The notes beneath the pieces were generated by a model. The model saw only the letters and a program-made list of their open reading frames with translations. It had not been told where the DNA came from and made no database searches. The position numbers and the translations under genes are program-made. Below, piece by piece: positions 18,489 to 28,605 of a stretch of DNA of 64,000 bases. Position 1 is the stretch's first letter; every line of letters starts with the position of its first letter. Source of the stretch: CBFGRV01 sp965651265 (GTDB taxonomy: Bacteria > Bacteroidota > Rhodothermia > Rhodothermales > VXPQ01); contig CBFGRV010000001.1 in NCBI GenBank assembly GCA_965651265.1, positions 1 through 64,000 of the forward strand, in the 5' to 3' direction.

Positions 18489-19589
18489 ATGAGAATTGCG
18501 ATCCTGGGCCTTGGTCTCATGGGTGGCTCGCTGGGTCTGGTCTGGCAGAAGCGACATCCCGACGCGGAGATCGTGGGCTTCGACGAACCGCGTGTCATGG
18601 AGGCCGCACTGAGTCGCGGTGCCATAGATCGCGGTGCGGTGACAGCAGAAGATGCGGTCCGCGACGCTGCAATCGTCGTTTTGGCAACACCGATTTCCTC
18701 CATCCTGACGCTCCTCGAACGCATCGCGCCGCATCTCTCCGATGGAGGTCTGGTCACGGATGTCGGCAGCGTGAAGAGGCCGATCATGGAGCATGCCGTG
18801 GCCGTCCTTCCCGAAGGGGTGACCTTCGTCGGTGGACATCCGATGGCGGGCTCAGAGCGACGTGGCATCGAGCACGCCGATTCACTCCTCTTCGAGAATG
18901 CGACATACGTTGTCTGTCCGCCGCCGGGCATGGATCCGGTCCGGCTCACACATGAACATCCTTCCTTCATCGGCTTACTGGAGTCCACCGGCGCACGGCT
19001 AATCGTACTCGACCCGTACCGGCATGATCAGATTGCCGCCACTGTGAGCCATCTTCCTCAACTGTTGGCCGTCGCGCTGACTGATTTTGCAGCCGAACGC
19101 AATCGTGAGGATGAAGCGTTTCTTCAATTGGCCGCCGGCGGATTCCGCGATATGACTCGTGTGGCCTCCTCCCCTTTTGATGTCTGGCGCGACATCATCA
19201 TGGCCAATAACGGGCCCATCCTCGACGCATTGGCCGGCTTCGCGGCTCAGCTTCAGCGAGTCAGAAACCGCGTGGCGGCGGAGGATCTCGATGGGCTCGC
19301 CCGGCTCTTTGAAAGCGCACGCCAAACCCGAGATACCATCCCCCGCGATACGAAGGGCTTTCTTCATCCCCTGGCCGATGTGTACGTCTACGCCGAAGAC
19401 CGTCCCGGCGAGTTGCTCGCCATAGCCCGCACACTTCACGACGCGGGCCTGAACATCAAAGACATCGAGCTGCTAAAAATTCGCGAAGGCACGGGCGGCG
19501 CCTTCCGGATCGGGTTCAGCGGGCCGTCTGTTGCCGAGGCCGCTACCCGGGCGCTGACCGACGCTGGCTACACGGCCTATCGCCTGTGA
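18489..19589 (+). CDS. tyrA: prephenate dehydrogenase with C-terminal ACT domain
   Basis: Oxidatively decarboxylates prephenate to 4-hydroxyphenylpyruvate with NAD(P), on the way to tyrosine. The 366-residue protein starts with a dinucleotide-binding fold (ILGLGLMGGSLG, 4-15), then VLATPISSI, TDVGSVKRPI, the FVGGHPMAGSERRGIEHA substrate loop (about 116-133), an all-helical dimer domain, and from about residue 295 an ACT domain (YVYAEDRPGELLAIARTLHD) that probably senses tyrosine. No chorismate mutase is fused. A GAAGAGG ribosome site precedes the ATG. Confidence 0.95.
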   Translation: MRIAILGLGLMGGSLGLVWQKRHPDAEIVGFDEPRVMEAALSRGAIDRGAVTAEDAVRDAAIVVLATPISSILTLLERIAPHLSDGGLVTDVGSVKRPIMEHAVAVLPEGVTFVGGHPMAGSERRGIEHADSLLFENATYVVCPPPGMDPVRLTHEHPSFIGLLESTGARLIVLDPYRHDQIAATVSHLPQLLAVALTDFAAERNREDEAFLQLAAGGFRDMTRVASSPFDVWRDIIMANNGPILDALAGFAAQLQRVRNRVAAEDLDGLARLFESARQTRDTIPRDTKGFLHPLADVYVYAEDRPGELLAIARTLHDAGLNIKDIELLKIREGTGGAFRIGFSGPSVAEAATRALTDAGYTAYRL

Positions 19590-19739
19590 GAGAGCGAGGA
19601 TCGCTTCCGAAGAACACACGCCGCATTGATTTCCGCGGGCCTGGTCAGTATCATTCCTGCCTCGCATCGAGTCGAGCACCGCTTCCGTCTGGAGCGGTCA
19701 CATCAGTTTAGTACCGTTGACAACAGGACCTGGACGGAA

Positions 19740-20858
19740 GTGGACACGACGGAGGCTGTCAAACGGACCCCTCTTTACGAAATTCATCGAAGACTCGGCG
19801 CGCGTCTCTCCCCCTTTGCTGGGTACGAGATGCCTATCCAGTACTCCAGCATCATCGACGAGCACAGGAGTGTTCGCTCGGCTGCCGGCATTTTCGACGT
19901 TAGCCACATGGGCGAGATTTTCGTCCGCGGTCCGCACGCGGCGGAATGTGTGCAATACCTCGTCACCAACGACATCGGTACGCTTCAGGATGGCCGCGCG
20001 TTGTACACGGTGATGTGCCGTGAAGATGGTGGAATTCTCGACGACCTTCTCGTGTATCGCATCTCGGATGACGAATACATGCTTGTCGTAAATGCCGCGA
20101 ACCGCAGCAAGGATTTCGAGTGGATGATCCAGCACAATCCGCACAAGGCCGATCTCATCGATGCCTCAGATGAGATCGCCTTGCTTGCCGTGCAGGGGCC
20201 GCGGTCAAAGGACATCCTCGAGGCGGCTCTCGGTGTGAACCTGTCTGACCTGCGCTTCTACCACTTCCGGCACGTAGAACATCCGGATCTTGCGGATACG
20301 AGAGTCTCACTCCTCTCCCGCACCGGCTATACGGGAGAGTTAGGGTATGAGCTCTACTGCGATGAAGATCGAGCGCCGATCGTCTGGGATCGGATCATGG
20401 AGGCCGGCGAGCCACTCGGACTGAAACCGGCCGGCCTGGGGGCGCGGGATACTCTTCGGATAGAGGCCGGTTACTGCCTTTTCGGAAATGACATCTCGCA
20501 AGAGACAAATCCCTTCGAGGCCGGACTAGGCTGGCTCGTAAAGCTCGACAACGAGGATTTTATCGGGAAGAACGCGCTGGCGGCCATCCGGGAAGCCGGC
20601 ACACGGCGTAAGCTTGTGGGCTTCGTGATGCAGGAACGCGGAATTCCTCGCCCTGGATACCCGATTCTCGCCGCAAACGGCGAGGAGATCGGGGAAGTGA
20701 CGAGTGGAACTCAATCGCCAATGCTTCAGACTGGCATAGGACTCGGCTACGTACGAAACGACCCCCAGCTCACCGCACCCGGGACGGAGATCGCCATATC
20801 CATCCGTGGCCGAAGCCATGGAGCAGTTATCAAAAAGCCGCCGCTGCACGAGGCCTAG
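19740..20858 (+). CDS. gcvT: aminomethyltransferase, glycine cleavage T protein
   Basis: Transfers the methylene unit from the aminomethyl-lipoyl H protein to tetrahydrofolate and releases ammonia. The protein is 372 residues from a GTG start at 19740, which has GGACGGA just upstream; longer readings to 19626 are unlike the family. Marks: PLYEIHRRLGARLSPFAGYEMPIQY, VSHMGEIFV, the folate-site Asp region GGILDDLLVYR, SRTGYTGELGYELYC, GLGARDTLRIEAG. The other glycine-cleavage genes (gcvH, gcvP) are not in the window. I found no glycine riboswitch in the 150-bp upstream gap. Confidence 0.96.
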   Translation: MDTTEAVKRTPLYEIHRRLGARLSPFAGYEMPIQYSSIIDEHRSVRSAAGIFDVSHMGEIFVRGPHAAECVQYLVTNDIGTLQDGRALYTVMCREDGGILDDLLVYRISDDEYMLVVNAANRSKDFEWMIQHNPHKADLIDASDEIALLAVQGPRSKDILEAALGVNLSDLRFYHFRHVEHPDLADTRVSLLSRTGYTGELGYELYCDEDRAPIVWDRIMEAGEPLGLKPAGLGARDTLRIEAGYCLFGNDISQETNPFEAGLGWLVKLDNEDFIGKNALAAIREAGTRRKLVGFVMQERGIPRPGYPILAANGEEIGEVTSGTQSPMLQTGIGLGYVRNDPQLTAPGTEIAISIRGRSHGAVIKKPPLHEA

Positions 20859-20951
20859 GCGCCGCCCGTTGCAGTAGCATCCGGATCGATTTCATTCGTC
20901 GAAATCGACCCCATGAAAGGCGCTGACGAGTAGTAAACCCCTGCCAAACGA

Positions 20952-21698
20952 ATGGAAATCGAGGTAATCTTGACTGGATCCGTCCTCTCGGAGGACGATG
21001 TAAAGGATCGCACCGTCGTAGTCATTGACGTCTTGCGCGCGAGCTCGACCATCGCGACCGCGCTCAACAATGGCGCGCGCTCCATCGTGCCCGTCGCTGA
21101 TATGGCGCAAGCGGGAAAGATCGCATCCAACCTGGACCAGCAGAGTTATCTGCTCGGCGGTGAACGCGGCGGCGAGAACATTGAGGGATATCATCTCGGC
21201 AACTCACCACTGGAATACACGGCGTCGCGTGTCGCAGGCCGCACCATCATCATGAACACGACGAACGGAACGGTGGCCATCGATGGTGCACGCGCCGCAG
21301 AGCATCTACTCATCGGCTGTTTCCTGAATGCGGGACGGGTCGTGGATTTCGTTCGAGAAGCCGATCGGGATGTCACCATCATCTGCGCGGGCTGGCGCAA
21401 CCGCGTTTCGCTCGAGGACACGCTCTGCGCCGGTTTGTTGCTGTATCGACTCTGGGACGGCCGTGAGCCTGACAATGTCTCGGACGCTGCGCACATTGCC
21501 TTCACCCAGTATGCCCACGATCGAGATGACCTGACGGCGGCCCTCCAACGCTGTACCCACGCAAAATGGCTTACGCAGCGTGGCTACGGCGATGACGTCG
21601 CCTATTGCCTCCAACTCGACGCTTTGCCGGTTCTTCCTTATTATCGTGAGAATCGGCTCGTCCTTTTCGAAGACGAGCGCGTACCGATATTAAACTGA
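20952..21698 (+). CDS. comB: 2-phosphosulfolactate phosphatase family protein
   Basis: A 248-residue member of the ComB family, Mg-dependent phosphatases that in methanogens convert 2-phosphosulfolactate to sulfolactate during coenzyme M synthesis. Family marks: VVVIDVLRASSTIATALNNGA (about 21-41), LLGGERGGENIEGYHLGNSP (about 65-84), TTNGTVAI, and ICAGWRNRVSLEDTLCAG (about 145-162). ComB-like genes are widespread in bacteria without coenzyme M, where the substrate is unsettled; sulfolactate metabolism is one option. No comA or comC is nearby. It follows gcvT by 93 bp. Confidence 0.88.
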   Translation: MEIEVILTGSVLSEDDVKDRTVVVIDVLRASSTIATALNNGARSIVPVADMAQAGKIASNLDQQSYLLGGERGGENIEGYHLGNSPLEYTASRVAGRTIIMNTTNGTVAIDGARAAEHLLIGCFLNAGRVVDFVREADRDVTIICAGWRNRVSLEDTLCAGLLLYRLWDGREPDNVSDAAHIAFTQYAHDRDDLTAALQRCTHAKWLTQRGYGDDVAYCLQLDALPVLPYYRENRLVLFEDERVPILN

Positions 21699-21831
21699 CC
21701 AGAGTAATCCGCGGGCTGTCGCGCCTCAATCAGCCTGCGCCGTAATTTCGTGCTAGCGGCTGCTGCCCCACCCTTCTGCAGCAGCGCCTGGCAGTTCGCT
21801 CGGATCGGTCCGAAAGCGTATAGCATCCGAT

Positions 21832-24360
21832 ATGGCAAGCTCGACTGCCAAGAAACGAAGCCGCAAGTCTGCTCGGAAGTCAAACACTACGCTCGTTTCC
21901 AGGGGGCGGAAGCGAGAAGTCTTGGGCCTGATCCTGATGATTTTGGCCGTCCTGATCGGGCTGGCGCTCGTCACATATTCGCCGGCGGACAACGCCGTCG
22001 CGAAGTCCTTCACCGTGCAGGACGCCTTCGATCCGGGCAACAATCGAGCTTCGAATGCGCTTGGACTGGTGGGCGCCGTGATCGCACGCCTCCTGGTGCC
22101 CGAATTCCTCGGCTATTCGGTGCTGATGCTTGCAGGGCTTCTATTCGCCTGGGGATACGCTCTTCTCCGTCAGAAAGCGGGCTCCCCACTGCCCGTGGTG
22201 AGCCTTCTCATAACCATCGCCACCTTTACACTGGCCTGTCTATTCGGTTGGATCACGATCGTCACGGAGTCGGATCTCGCGACCTGGAGCGGCGCCGTCG
22301 GCCTCGGAGCCGCCGGATGGATGTCCCACGTCTTCGGGACCGTAGGTTCGATCATATTGCTCATTTCTGCACTTGCCGTGACGGCGCTGCTCCTGGTCGA
22401 TCACGACATCCAGCGTTCTATCGATCGAATTGCGGAGGCTGCACAGGCCTTCCGTGTAAGCACAAAATCCTGGATCGCCGGCCGGATTGACGATTATCGA
22501 GAGCGCCGAGAGCAACTTGCGGAGGAAGAGGCGGCGCGAGACGATGCCAGATCCAAACGGTCGACGAATCCTGATCGTTCGCGCACACCGTTTCAGGGGA
22601 ACGATGCGGATCCCGACCCAACAGGCGAAACGGCAGACAGCCGGGTGTCCGGCGACGGATCGAGCCGCACCATCAACGACCTGTACCGAAGCAGTACATC
22701 GACGGAGCCTCCACAGCCCACTATCGAAAGCCCGCCACCGAGTCCTCCACCACGTTCTCCCCGCTCCGGCACAGAGCCCGAGCTGCACGTGCAGGAACGC
22801 ATCGAGGAAGAACGCGCCGATTCGGTCGAGCGAGTCACCGACGTCCCCAATCAGCGCGACGCGGCGCGCTATCGCTTCCCCACCATCGATTTGCTCGATG
22901 AGCGCGACGTCAATGCAGCGCCCGTGAACTACGACGAACTCGAGGAGAACAAGCGAATCCTACTCGACAAGCTCGAGACCTATAACATCGAGATCAGTAG
23001 CATCAATGCGATCGTCGGACCGACCGTGACGCTTTATGAGCTCACGCCTGCTCCAGGGGTCAAGATCAGCCGCATCACCTCGCTCGAGGACGACCTGGCT
23101 ATGGCCATGGCGGCCAAAGGCATCCGGATGATTGCGCCCATCCCTGGGAAGTCGGCGGTCGGCGTGGAGATCCCCAACCGTCACCGGGAGCTGGTTCAGA
23201 TTCGGGATGTAATTGGTACGGCGCGCTTCCGCGATTCGAAAATGGAGCTGCCCATCCCCATCGGCAAGACCATCGAGGGGGAGGTCTTCATGCAGGACCT
23301 CACCAAGCTCCCGCACTTGCTGATTGCCGGCGCCACTGGCTCGGGCAAGTCGGTCGGGTTGAATGCGCTTATCACCGGGCTCCTGTACGCGTGCCATCCG
23401 GCCAATCTGAAGTTCGTGATGATCGATCCAAAAAAGATCGAACTGCAGCAGTACAAGGCCATCGCAGATCACTTCGTTGCGATGCCGGAGAACGGCAGCG
23501 ACCCCATCATCACGGACTTTGATGAAGCCCTCGGCGTGCTGAAGAGCTGCGAGCGAGAAATGGAGGTCCGGTATGATCTCCTCTCCGAAGCACGAGTCCG
23601 CGGCATCAAAGAGTACAACAAGAAGATACAGGAGGAGAAGCTGAGCCCGGAGGATGGCTTCATCCACCTTCCCTATATCGTCGTGATCGTGGATGAGCTG
23701 GCCGACCTGATGATGACGGCCGGTAAGGAGATCGAAGGGCCTATCGCACGGCTCGCACAGATGGCCCGCGCCGTCGGGATTCACCTCGTCCTGGCCACGC
23801 AGCGTCCGTCCGTGGATGTGATCACCGGACTGATCAAAGCCAATTTCCCGGCGAGGGTCGCCTATCAGGTCGCATCGAAGATCGACTCTCGCACGATTCT
23901 GGACCAGAATGGCGCGGAAGGCCTGGTCGGTAATGGCGACCTCCTCTACATGATGGGGAGCCGGATCGTTCGCCTTCAGGGTCCCTTCGTCAGCGTCGAC
24001 GAGGTCGACCGCATCGTCGACTATATCGCCGATCAGCGCGGAGTCGGCCCCTATTTGTTACCCCCGGCAGCCGAGCGGGAAAGCTCCGACGATATCATGG
24101 GCGTCGAAGACACGGACGATCTGTTCGAGGAGGCTGCCAGGATCATTGTCATGGCGCAGCAAGGCTCGGTCTCCCTCTTGCAGCGCAAGCTCTCTGTCGG
24201 ATACACGCGGGCGGCACGCATCGTCGACCAACTGGAGGAGGCCGGCATCGTCGGGCCCTTCGTCGGATCCAAGGCACGCGAAGTTCTCGTTCATTCGCTT
24301 GACGATCTGACGGATCGGCTGAATGCGAGCAAGAATTCGGAAGGCGATGCCGTCGTCTGA
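21832..24360 (+). CDS. ftsK: DNA translocase FtsK
   Basis: An 842-residue septal DNA pump that moves chromosome ends across the division site and triggers dimer resolution. The N-terminus has four or five membrane helices (about 25-190), then a charged and proline-rich linker (about 210-350), the alpha/beta motor with Walker A GATGSGKSVG (about 501) and Walker B IVVIVDELADLMM (about 618), and a C-terminal winged-helix gamma domain (about 760-830; LLQRKLSVGYTRAARIVDQLE) that reads KOPS sites. Its stop overlaps the purK start by 14 bp. Confidence 0.97.
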   Translation: MASSTAKKRSRKSARKSNTTLVSRGRKREVLGLILMILAVLIGLALVTYSPADNAVAKSFTVQDAFDPGNNRASNALGLVGAVIARLLVPEFLGYSVLMLAGLLFAWGYALLRQKAGSPLPVVSLLITIATFTLACLFGWITIVTESDLATWSGAVGLGAAGWMSHVFGTVGSIILLISALAVTALLLVDHDIQRSIDRIAEAAQAFRVSTKSWIAGRIDDYRERREQLAEEEAARDDARSKRSTNPDRSRTPFQGNDADPDPTGETADSRVSGDGSSRTINDLYRSSTSTEPPQPTIESPPPSPPPRSPRSGTEPELHVQERIEEERADSVERVTDVPNQRDAARYRFPTIDLLDERDVNAAPVNYDELEENKRILLDKLETYNIEISSINAIVGPTVTLYELTPAPGVKISRITSLEDDLAMAMAAKGIRMIAPIPGKSAVGVEIPNRHRELVQIRDVIGTARFRDSKMELPIPIGKTIEGEVFMQDLTKLPHLLIAGATGSGKSVGLNALITGLLYACHPANLKFVMIDPKKIELQQYKAIADHFVAMPENGSDPIITDFDEALGVLKSCEREMEVRYDLLSEARVRGIKEYNKKIQEEKLSPEDGFIHLPYIVVIVDELADLMMTAGKEIEGPIARLAQMARAVGIHLVLATQRPSVDVITGLIKANFPARVAYQVASKIDSRTILDQNGAEGLVGNGDLLYMMGSRIVRLQGPFVSVDEVDRIVDYIADQRGVGPYLLPPAAERESSDDIMGVEDTDDLFEEAARIIVMAQQGSVSLLQRKLSVGYTRAARIVDQLEEAGIVGPFVGSKAREVLVHSLDDLTDRLNASKNSEGDAVV

Positions 24361-25507
24361 GACGCTGGACGAGGATCGCTCATTTCCTCTGTTGGGGATA
24401 CTTGGCGGCGGCCAGCTGGGCAAGATGATGGCCCTCGCGGCCATCCGGATGGGTATCGGCGTGCGATTTCTATCACCGAAGCCGGACGGCCCGATGAGCG
24501 GACTCGGCGAGAATATCGTGGCCGACTGGGAGGATGACGACGTGCTCCGCTCGTTTGCCGCCGGGTGCACGGCGGTTACCGTTGAGAGCGAGTGGGCGCC
24601 GGGAGATCTGGTCGAACGCGCCACCAGGGGAGACATACCCGTCTTCCCGAGATCCGAGACGCTTCACCTGATTCGGCACAAGGGCCGTCAAAAGTCGCAC
24701 CTGCGAGATGCAGGCCTGCCGGTCCCGGATTTTGTGCTGTGCTCGACACTTTCAGAGGCTCGGGAGGCAGCCCACGATTTCGGATACCCTGTCGTGGCGA
24801 AGCAGTATTTGCGATCTTATGACGGCTACGGGAACGCTACCGTCCGATCAGACGACGAGCTGGAGTCGGCCTGGAGTCGTCTGGCGGAAGATGACGGCAT
24901 GATGATCGAGTCGTTCGTACCCTTTGAACAGGAGCTGTCCGTACTGGTCGCAAGGCGGCCCGGCGGCGAACATGTGATCTACCCCGTCGCGCACACGGAG
25001 CAGCGCGATCATCGTTGCCACGCCGTCGAGGTTCCAGCCCGTATCGATCCTGAGGTCGCGAGCGAGGCCCGCCGGGTGGGGTTGGCGGCCATCGAGGCCG
25101 TCTCCGCAGTCGGAGTGACGGCCGTGGAGCTCTTCCTATCCCGAGACGGCCGCGTGCTGATCAACGAGCTTGCTCCTCGCCCACACAATACGGGACATTA
25201 CTCCATCGAAGCGTGTCATACATCGCAGTTCGAGAATCACGTACGGGCCGTCCTGGACCTCCCGCTCGGATCGCCCGACTTGCGCGTTCCGGTGGCTGTA
25301 ATGGTGAACGTATTGGGCCACCGCGATGGAAAGGCCCGACCGACCGGGCTTCGGGACGCTTTGGAAGTGCAGGATGCCGCCGTCCATATCTACGGCAAGC
25401 CCGAGGTCAAGCCCAGACGCAAGATGGGGCATGTCACAATCGTCGGTCACGACCTGGCCGACGTCCGGAATCGCGCCGAGAAGGCCGCCGCCCTCCTCCG
25501 GCTTTGA
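24347..25507 (+). CDS. purK: N5-carboxyaminoimidazole ribonucleotide synthase
   Basis: An ATP-grasp enzyme (386 residues) that carboxylates 5-aminoimidazole ribonucleotide with ATP and bicarbonate in purine synthesis. Marks: [17 protein letters not shown] near the N-terminus, [18 protein letters not shown] (ATP site), [36 protein letters not shown]. The start ATG at 24347 lies inside the ftsK 3' end, so translation may be coupled. PurE follows after 37 bp; together they perform the two-step bacterial conversion of AIR to CAIR. Confidence 0.96.
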   Translation: MPSSETLDEDRSFPLLGILGGGQLGKMMALAAIRMGIGVRFLSPKPDGPMSGLGENIVADWEDDDVLRSFAAGCTAVTVESEWAPGDLVERATRGDIPVFPRSETLHLIRHKGRQKSHLRDAGLPVPDFVLCSTLSEAREAAHDFGYPVVAKQYLRSYDGYGNATVRSDDELESAWSRLAEDDGMMIESFVPFEQELSVLVARRPGGEHVIYPVAHTEQRDHRCHAVEVPARIDPEVASEARRVGLAAIEAVSAVGVTAVELFLSRDGRVLINELAPRPHNTGHYSIEACHTSQFENHVRAVLDLPLGSPDLRVPVAVMVNVLGHRDGKARPTGLRDALEVQDAAVHIYGKPEVKPRRKMGHVTIVGHDLADVRNRAEKAAALLRL

Positions 25508-25544
25508 CACACCGACTCGTTCCCTCAATCTTTCTTACGCACCT

Positions 25545-26054
25545 ATGGAGAGCCCGCCCATACCGCTCGTTGGAATCGCGATGGGATCGGAATCCGATCT
25601 CGATGTGATGGAAGAGGCGGCCGTCGTGTTGCGCGAATTTGCCATCCCGTTCGAGAGCCGCGTGTTGTCCGCGCACCGCACTCCCCAGTACATGGCGGAG
25701 TACGCGTCGTCCGCTCATGAACGAGGCCTGCACGTGATCATTGCGGGCGCAGGGGGTGCTGCACATCTGCCCGGAATGATCGCATCGTACACCCCGCTTC
25801 CGGTGATCGGCGTACCCGTCCCGACTCGGGACCTCGGAGGACTCGATTCGCTCCTTTCCATCGTTCAGATGCCGAACGGCGTACCGGTCGCTACGGTAGC
25901 CATCGGGAAGGCTCGCAACGCGGGGCTCCTGGCCGTTCAGATCATAGGCGCGTCCGACCCCGACGTCAGAGCCAGGATGGTCTCATTCAAGAAGAGCCTC
26001 GTGAAGAAGGTTGAGACGATGGATCAGAACGTCCGACGACGACTCGAGACCTGA
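25545..26054 (+). CDS. purE: N5-carboxyaminoimidazole ribonucleotide mutase, class I PurE
   Basis: A 169-residue enzyme that rearranges N5-CAIR to CAIR. Conserved class I residues are seen in [16 protein letters not shown] (about 10-25), [11 protein letters not shown] (about 42-52) and [15 protein letters not shown] (about 68-82), plus [23 protein letters not shown]. The presence of PurK directly upstream supports the mutase rather than the AIR carboxylase (class II) reaction. The start is the ATG at 25545. Its stop is only 3 bp from the convergent stop of the GWxTD gene. Confidence 0.97.
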   Translation: MESPPIPLVGIAMGSESDLDVMEEAAVVLREFAIPFESRVLSAHRTPQYMAEYASSAHERGLHVIIAGAGGAAHLPGMIASYTPLPVIGVPVPTRDLGGLDSLLSIVQMPNGVPVATVAIGKARNAGLLAVQIIGASDPDVRARMVSFKKSLVKKVETMDQNVRRRLET

Positions 26055-26057
26055 TCG

Positions 26058-28487
26058 CTATTCGAGGTACAGGTCCATCTGCCGGTCTACTGCCTTCCCG
26101 CTCACATTGTCCCGAACTCGGAGCGTCAGCGTGTAAAGTCCTTGCTCCTGATTGGAGGCATCCAGAATCAGATAGTGCCCTTCCTCGCGCGATTCGCCCG
26201 AGCCCGGCAGCGCAACGGAGACGCCCTCCGTACCGCCGAAAATGTTTCGGATGAAGCCTGAGACGCCTCGACGCTCGTCCTTTGCCGTGAGGCGGGCCTC
26301 CATCCGATAGTCCGTCCGTCCATCCGCGCCGGGACTTAGATTGTAGATCTCGAAATAGAGGTAGATCGGCTGTTCGACGGCGAACACACTCCACGGAGCC
26401 GGATCGATCGCGAGACCGCGCCGCACGATGATTGCACCTCCGGCTTCGCGTTCGGCGTCACGTACTTCCTCTACGCCGTACGCCAGCAGTACGTCACTTA
26501 GCATCAACTGCTCGCTCGTGAAGTCCGGCACTTCGATTTCGCGGCGCTGCACGGCAACCGTGGAGCCGCTCGCCGTTTCGAATTCCATCGACACCTGGTG
26601 TCGGCCGGGCGGCGCGTCCATGTACTGCGTGTCTACCCAGAGGCTCACCTCATCGAAATCGCGAATCTGCTCACCTTTTAGCCCATAAATCGTACGACGG
26701 CGCTCGACGAGGATGTCCCGCTGATCGCTGATGAGGAAGGCGCCGACGTTTGCCGTCAAATTGACCATGTTGCCTGATGCAACGCCATCCTGAAGGGGTA
26801 CCCCATAGTGGACGTACACGTCGGCATTCTGACCCGATCCTCGGAAGGCATTCACCAGATAAGGCAGCTCGATCTGCCGTCCGGGCGCCGTGTATTCGTA
26901 ACGCTCCGGCACGTTTCTGAAAGTCTCTCTCGCCTTGATCGAGTAGTCATTGATCCAGGGAGAAACGCCCTGCGCGACTTCCTTGGCACTCGGAGAATAG
27001 AGTCGGTACTCACCGTTGCGGAACGGATCCTCGAAAACGAATCGGAATTCGCCATAATCCCAGATATTGAAGGCGTTTGCCTCGGCGATCATATCCATTC
27101 CAGAGTCCTGCGGGCCGGGCGTCTGTGGTTGAATCTCGTCTCCTGGATTTCCGAGAGGTCCACGGCCGCCGCTTCCCGGTGCCACACCCAGCGTAGCTAT
27201 CCGGGACGTGCTGCCCGGGATCAACACCACATCCTTTTCAGGAACTCCGTATCGAACAAGAATCTGTCCACGCTGCGTTTCCCACCCCCTCAGGTCCAGG
27301 TCCTCAGATCCGTAGAGCAAATCCGCATAGACGAGCCGCGCGTAGTGCTCCAGCTTCCTTTCATTGTAAGGAGTCAGGTACCGCGGATCCTTGCTCGTCC
27401 AGAACCTGGAGGCATAGGCCACCGGATCATCTCGAAGCCGCGCGCGCTCTTCCTCGGGAAGCAGAAACTCCAGGCTCTCGAATGCCACCTGCTCCTCCTC
27501 GCTCATGTAGGTGAATGCCGTCTCGAAGCTCTTCGCAGCAGCATCCATATTCCCGCTCCTGTAGTGTGCATGCCCGAGATAGAGCCAGGTTTTCGGCGTT
27601 TCCGGGAAGAAAGCATGCATCTCCTCGAGCATGTCCAGGGCCTCCGAGTACTCGCCCTTCAGGGCATAGATCTCCATGAGGTGGCCGTAGACACTCTCAC
27701 GACGCGGATCGGTCTCCAACGCCAGTTTCAAGTGACCGATAGCCCGGTCGTAGGCGCGCTGAGCGCGTGCGGCAAGGTCCTGAATCGGCACACCGAGGCG
27801 GCGCATTTTATCGACATCGAATCGGTCGGCCGCAAAGACCTCATTCGGATCATAGTTCGGAATCTCTCCGACCCCCTGGTCGATCACAGGGATTATGGCC
27901 TCGCCCGTCGGATCGAGAAGGATGGGCGTTTGAGTGTCGTCATCGTCCCCGAAGCTGCCGGATTCTTGCATCTGATAGGCAGATCCGCCAAAAGTCAGTG
28001 ACGGAAGCATCACGGCATTCCGATACCGCCAGAAATCCCGAATGTGGACGGTGCCGAGTTCCTCGTGGGCAAATGCGTTCGTAGAATCCAGTTGCAGGAT
28101 CTGCCGGGCAAGCTCGATGCGTTTCCGCTCGCGAACCCTCTCCTGGAAGAAGTTCCACGTCTCCTTTCGAAGCTGCTGAAGGCGCCCAACGAGGTACGTG
28201 ACATTCCGGGGCTCGAGCTCCATGGCTCGGTCCAGCTCCTCCCTGGCGCGTCGCTCGTCTTTCAGCGGAGTCTCGGCAAAGACACGAGCAAGCAAAAAGT
28301 GCGCTTCCGCATTGGTGGGGTCTCGTCGCGTGGCCTCCTCGAACGCCCGCACGGCGTCTTGATATCTTCCTTCTCGGAAGGCCTCGATTCCCTGGCGCAT
28401 TGGCTCCTCACTCTGCGCGCGAACCTCGCCGACTGCAAGCACACATATGAGGAGCGCCGTGAGATGTAATGCGAATCGAACGATCAT
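26058..28487 (-). CDS. exported TPR protein with GWxTD domain
   Basis: An 809-residue exported protein of unknown function. From the ATG at 28487 there is a signal peptide (about 1-22, LICVLAVGEVRAQ), TPR-like repeats (about 26-130: QGIEAFREGRYQDAVRAFEE, then AEAHFLLARVFAE), a second helical repeat block (about 265-375: GHLMEIYALKGEYSEALDM, TWLYLGHAHYRSGNMDAA), a GWxTD domain (about 395-470: RFWTSKDPRYLTPYNER, then LRGWETQRGQILVRYG), and a beta-rich C-terminal half. The motif here is GWETQ, not GWxTD. Such proteins occur in Bacteroidota, Rhodothermota and Acidobacteria with no settled role. It is last in the tyrS transcript. Confidence 0.85.
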   Translation of the reverse strand: MIVRFALHLTALLICVLAVGEVRAQSEEPMRQGIEAFREGRYQDAVRAFEEATRRDPTNAEAHFLLARVFAETPLKDERRAREELDRAMELEPRNVTYLVGRLQQLRKETWNFFQERVRERKRIELARQILQLDSTNAFAHEELGTVHIRDFWRYRNAVMLPSLTFGGSAYQMQESGSFGDDDDTQTPILLDPTGEAIIPVIDQGVGEIPNYDPNEVFAADRFDVDKMRRLGVPIQDLAARAQRAYDRAIGHLKLALETDPRRESVYGHLMEIYALKGEYSEALDMLEEMHAFFPETPKTWLYLGHAHYRSGNMDAAAKSFETAFTYMSEEEQVAFESLEFLLPEEERARLRDDPVAYASRFWTSKDPRYLTPYNERKLEHYARLVYADLLYGSEDLDLRGWETQRGQILVRYGVPEKDVVLIPGSTSRIATLGVAPGSGGRGPLGNPGDEIQPQTPGPQDSGMDMIAEANAFNIWDYGEFRFVFEDPFRNGEYRLYSPSAKEVAQGVSPWINDYSIKARETFRNVPERYEYTAPGRQIELPYLVNAFRGSGQNADVYVHYGVPLQDGVASGNMVNLTANVGAFLISDQRDILVERRRTIYGLKGEQIRDFDEVSLWVDTQYMDAPPGRHQVSMEFETASGSTVAVQRREIEVPDFTSEQLMLSDVLLAYGVEEVRDAEREAGGAIIVRRGLAIDPAPWSVFAVEQPIYLYFEIYNLSPGADGRTDYRMEARLTAKDERRGVSGFIRNIFGGTEGVSVALPGSGESREEGHYLILDASNQEQGLYTLTLRVRDNVSGKAVDRQMDLYLE

Positions 28488-28605
28488 GTCTGGATGATTC
28501 GACGCGAGCCGAAAGCAGAGATTGGATGTGGGTACTGCCCACCGACGAGTATATGTAGGCCCGTTACACCTGTTCCATCCCGAAATGCGTACCTGATGGG
28601 CGCCG

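Noticed and set aside
19590..19739. Glycine riboswitch upstream of gcvT
   Set aside because: The 150-bp gap lacks the paired aptamer signature; only an isolated TTGACA near the start was seen, without a matching -10.
22960..23784. A 274-codon open frame antisense to ftsK
   Set aside because: Opposite the FtsK motor domain and without independent support.
26808..28001. A 397-codon open frame antisense to the GWxTD gene
   Set aside because: The minus strand encodes a coherent exported protein with signal peptide, TPRs and a GWxTD domain; the plus frame shows no domain.
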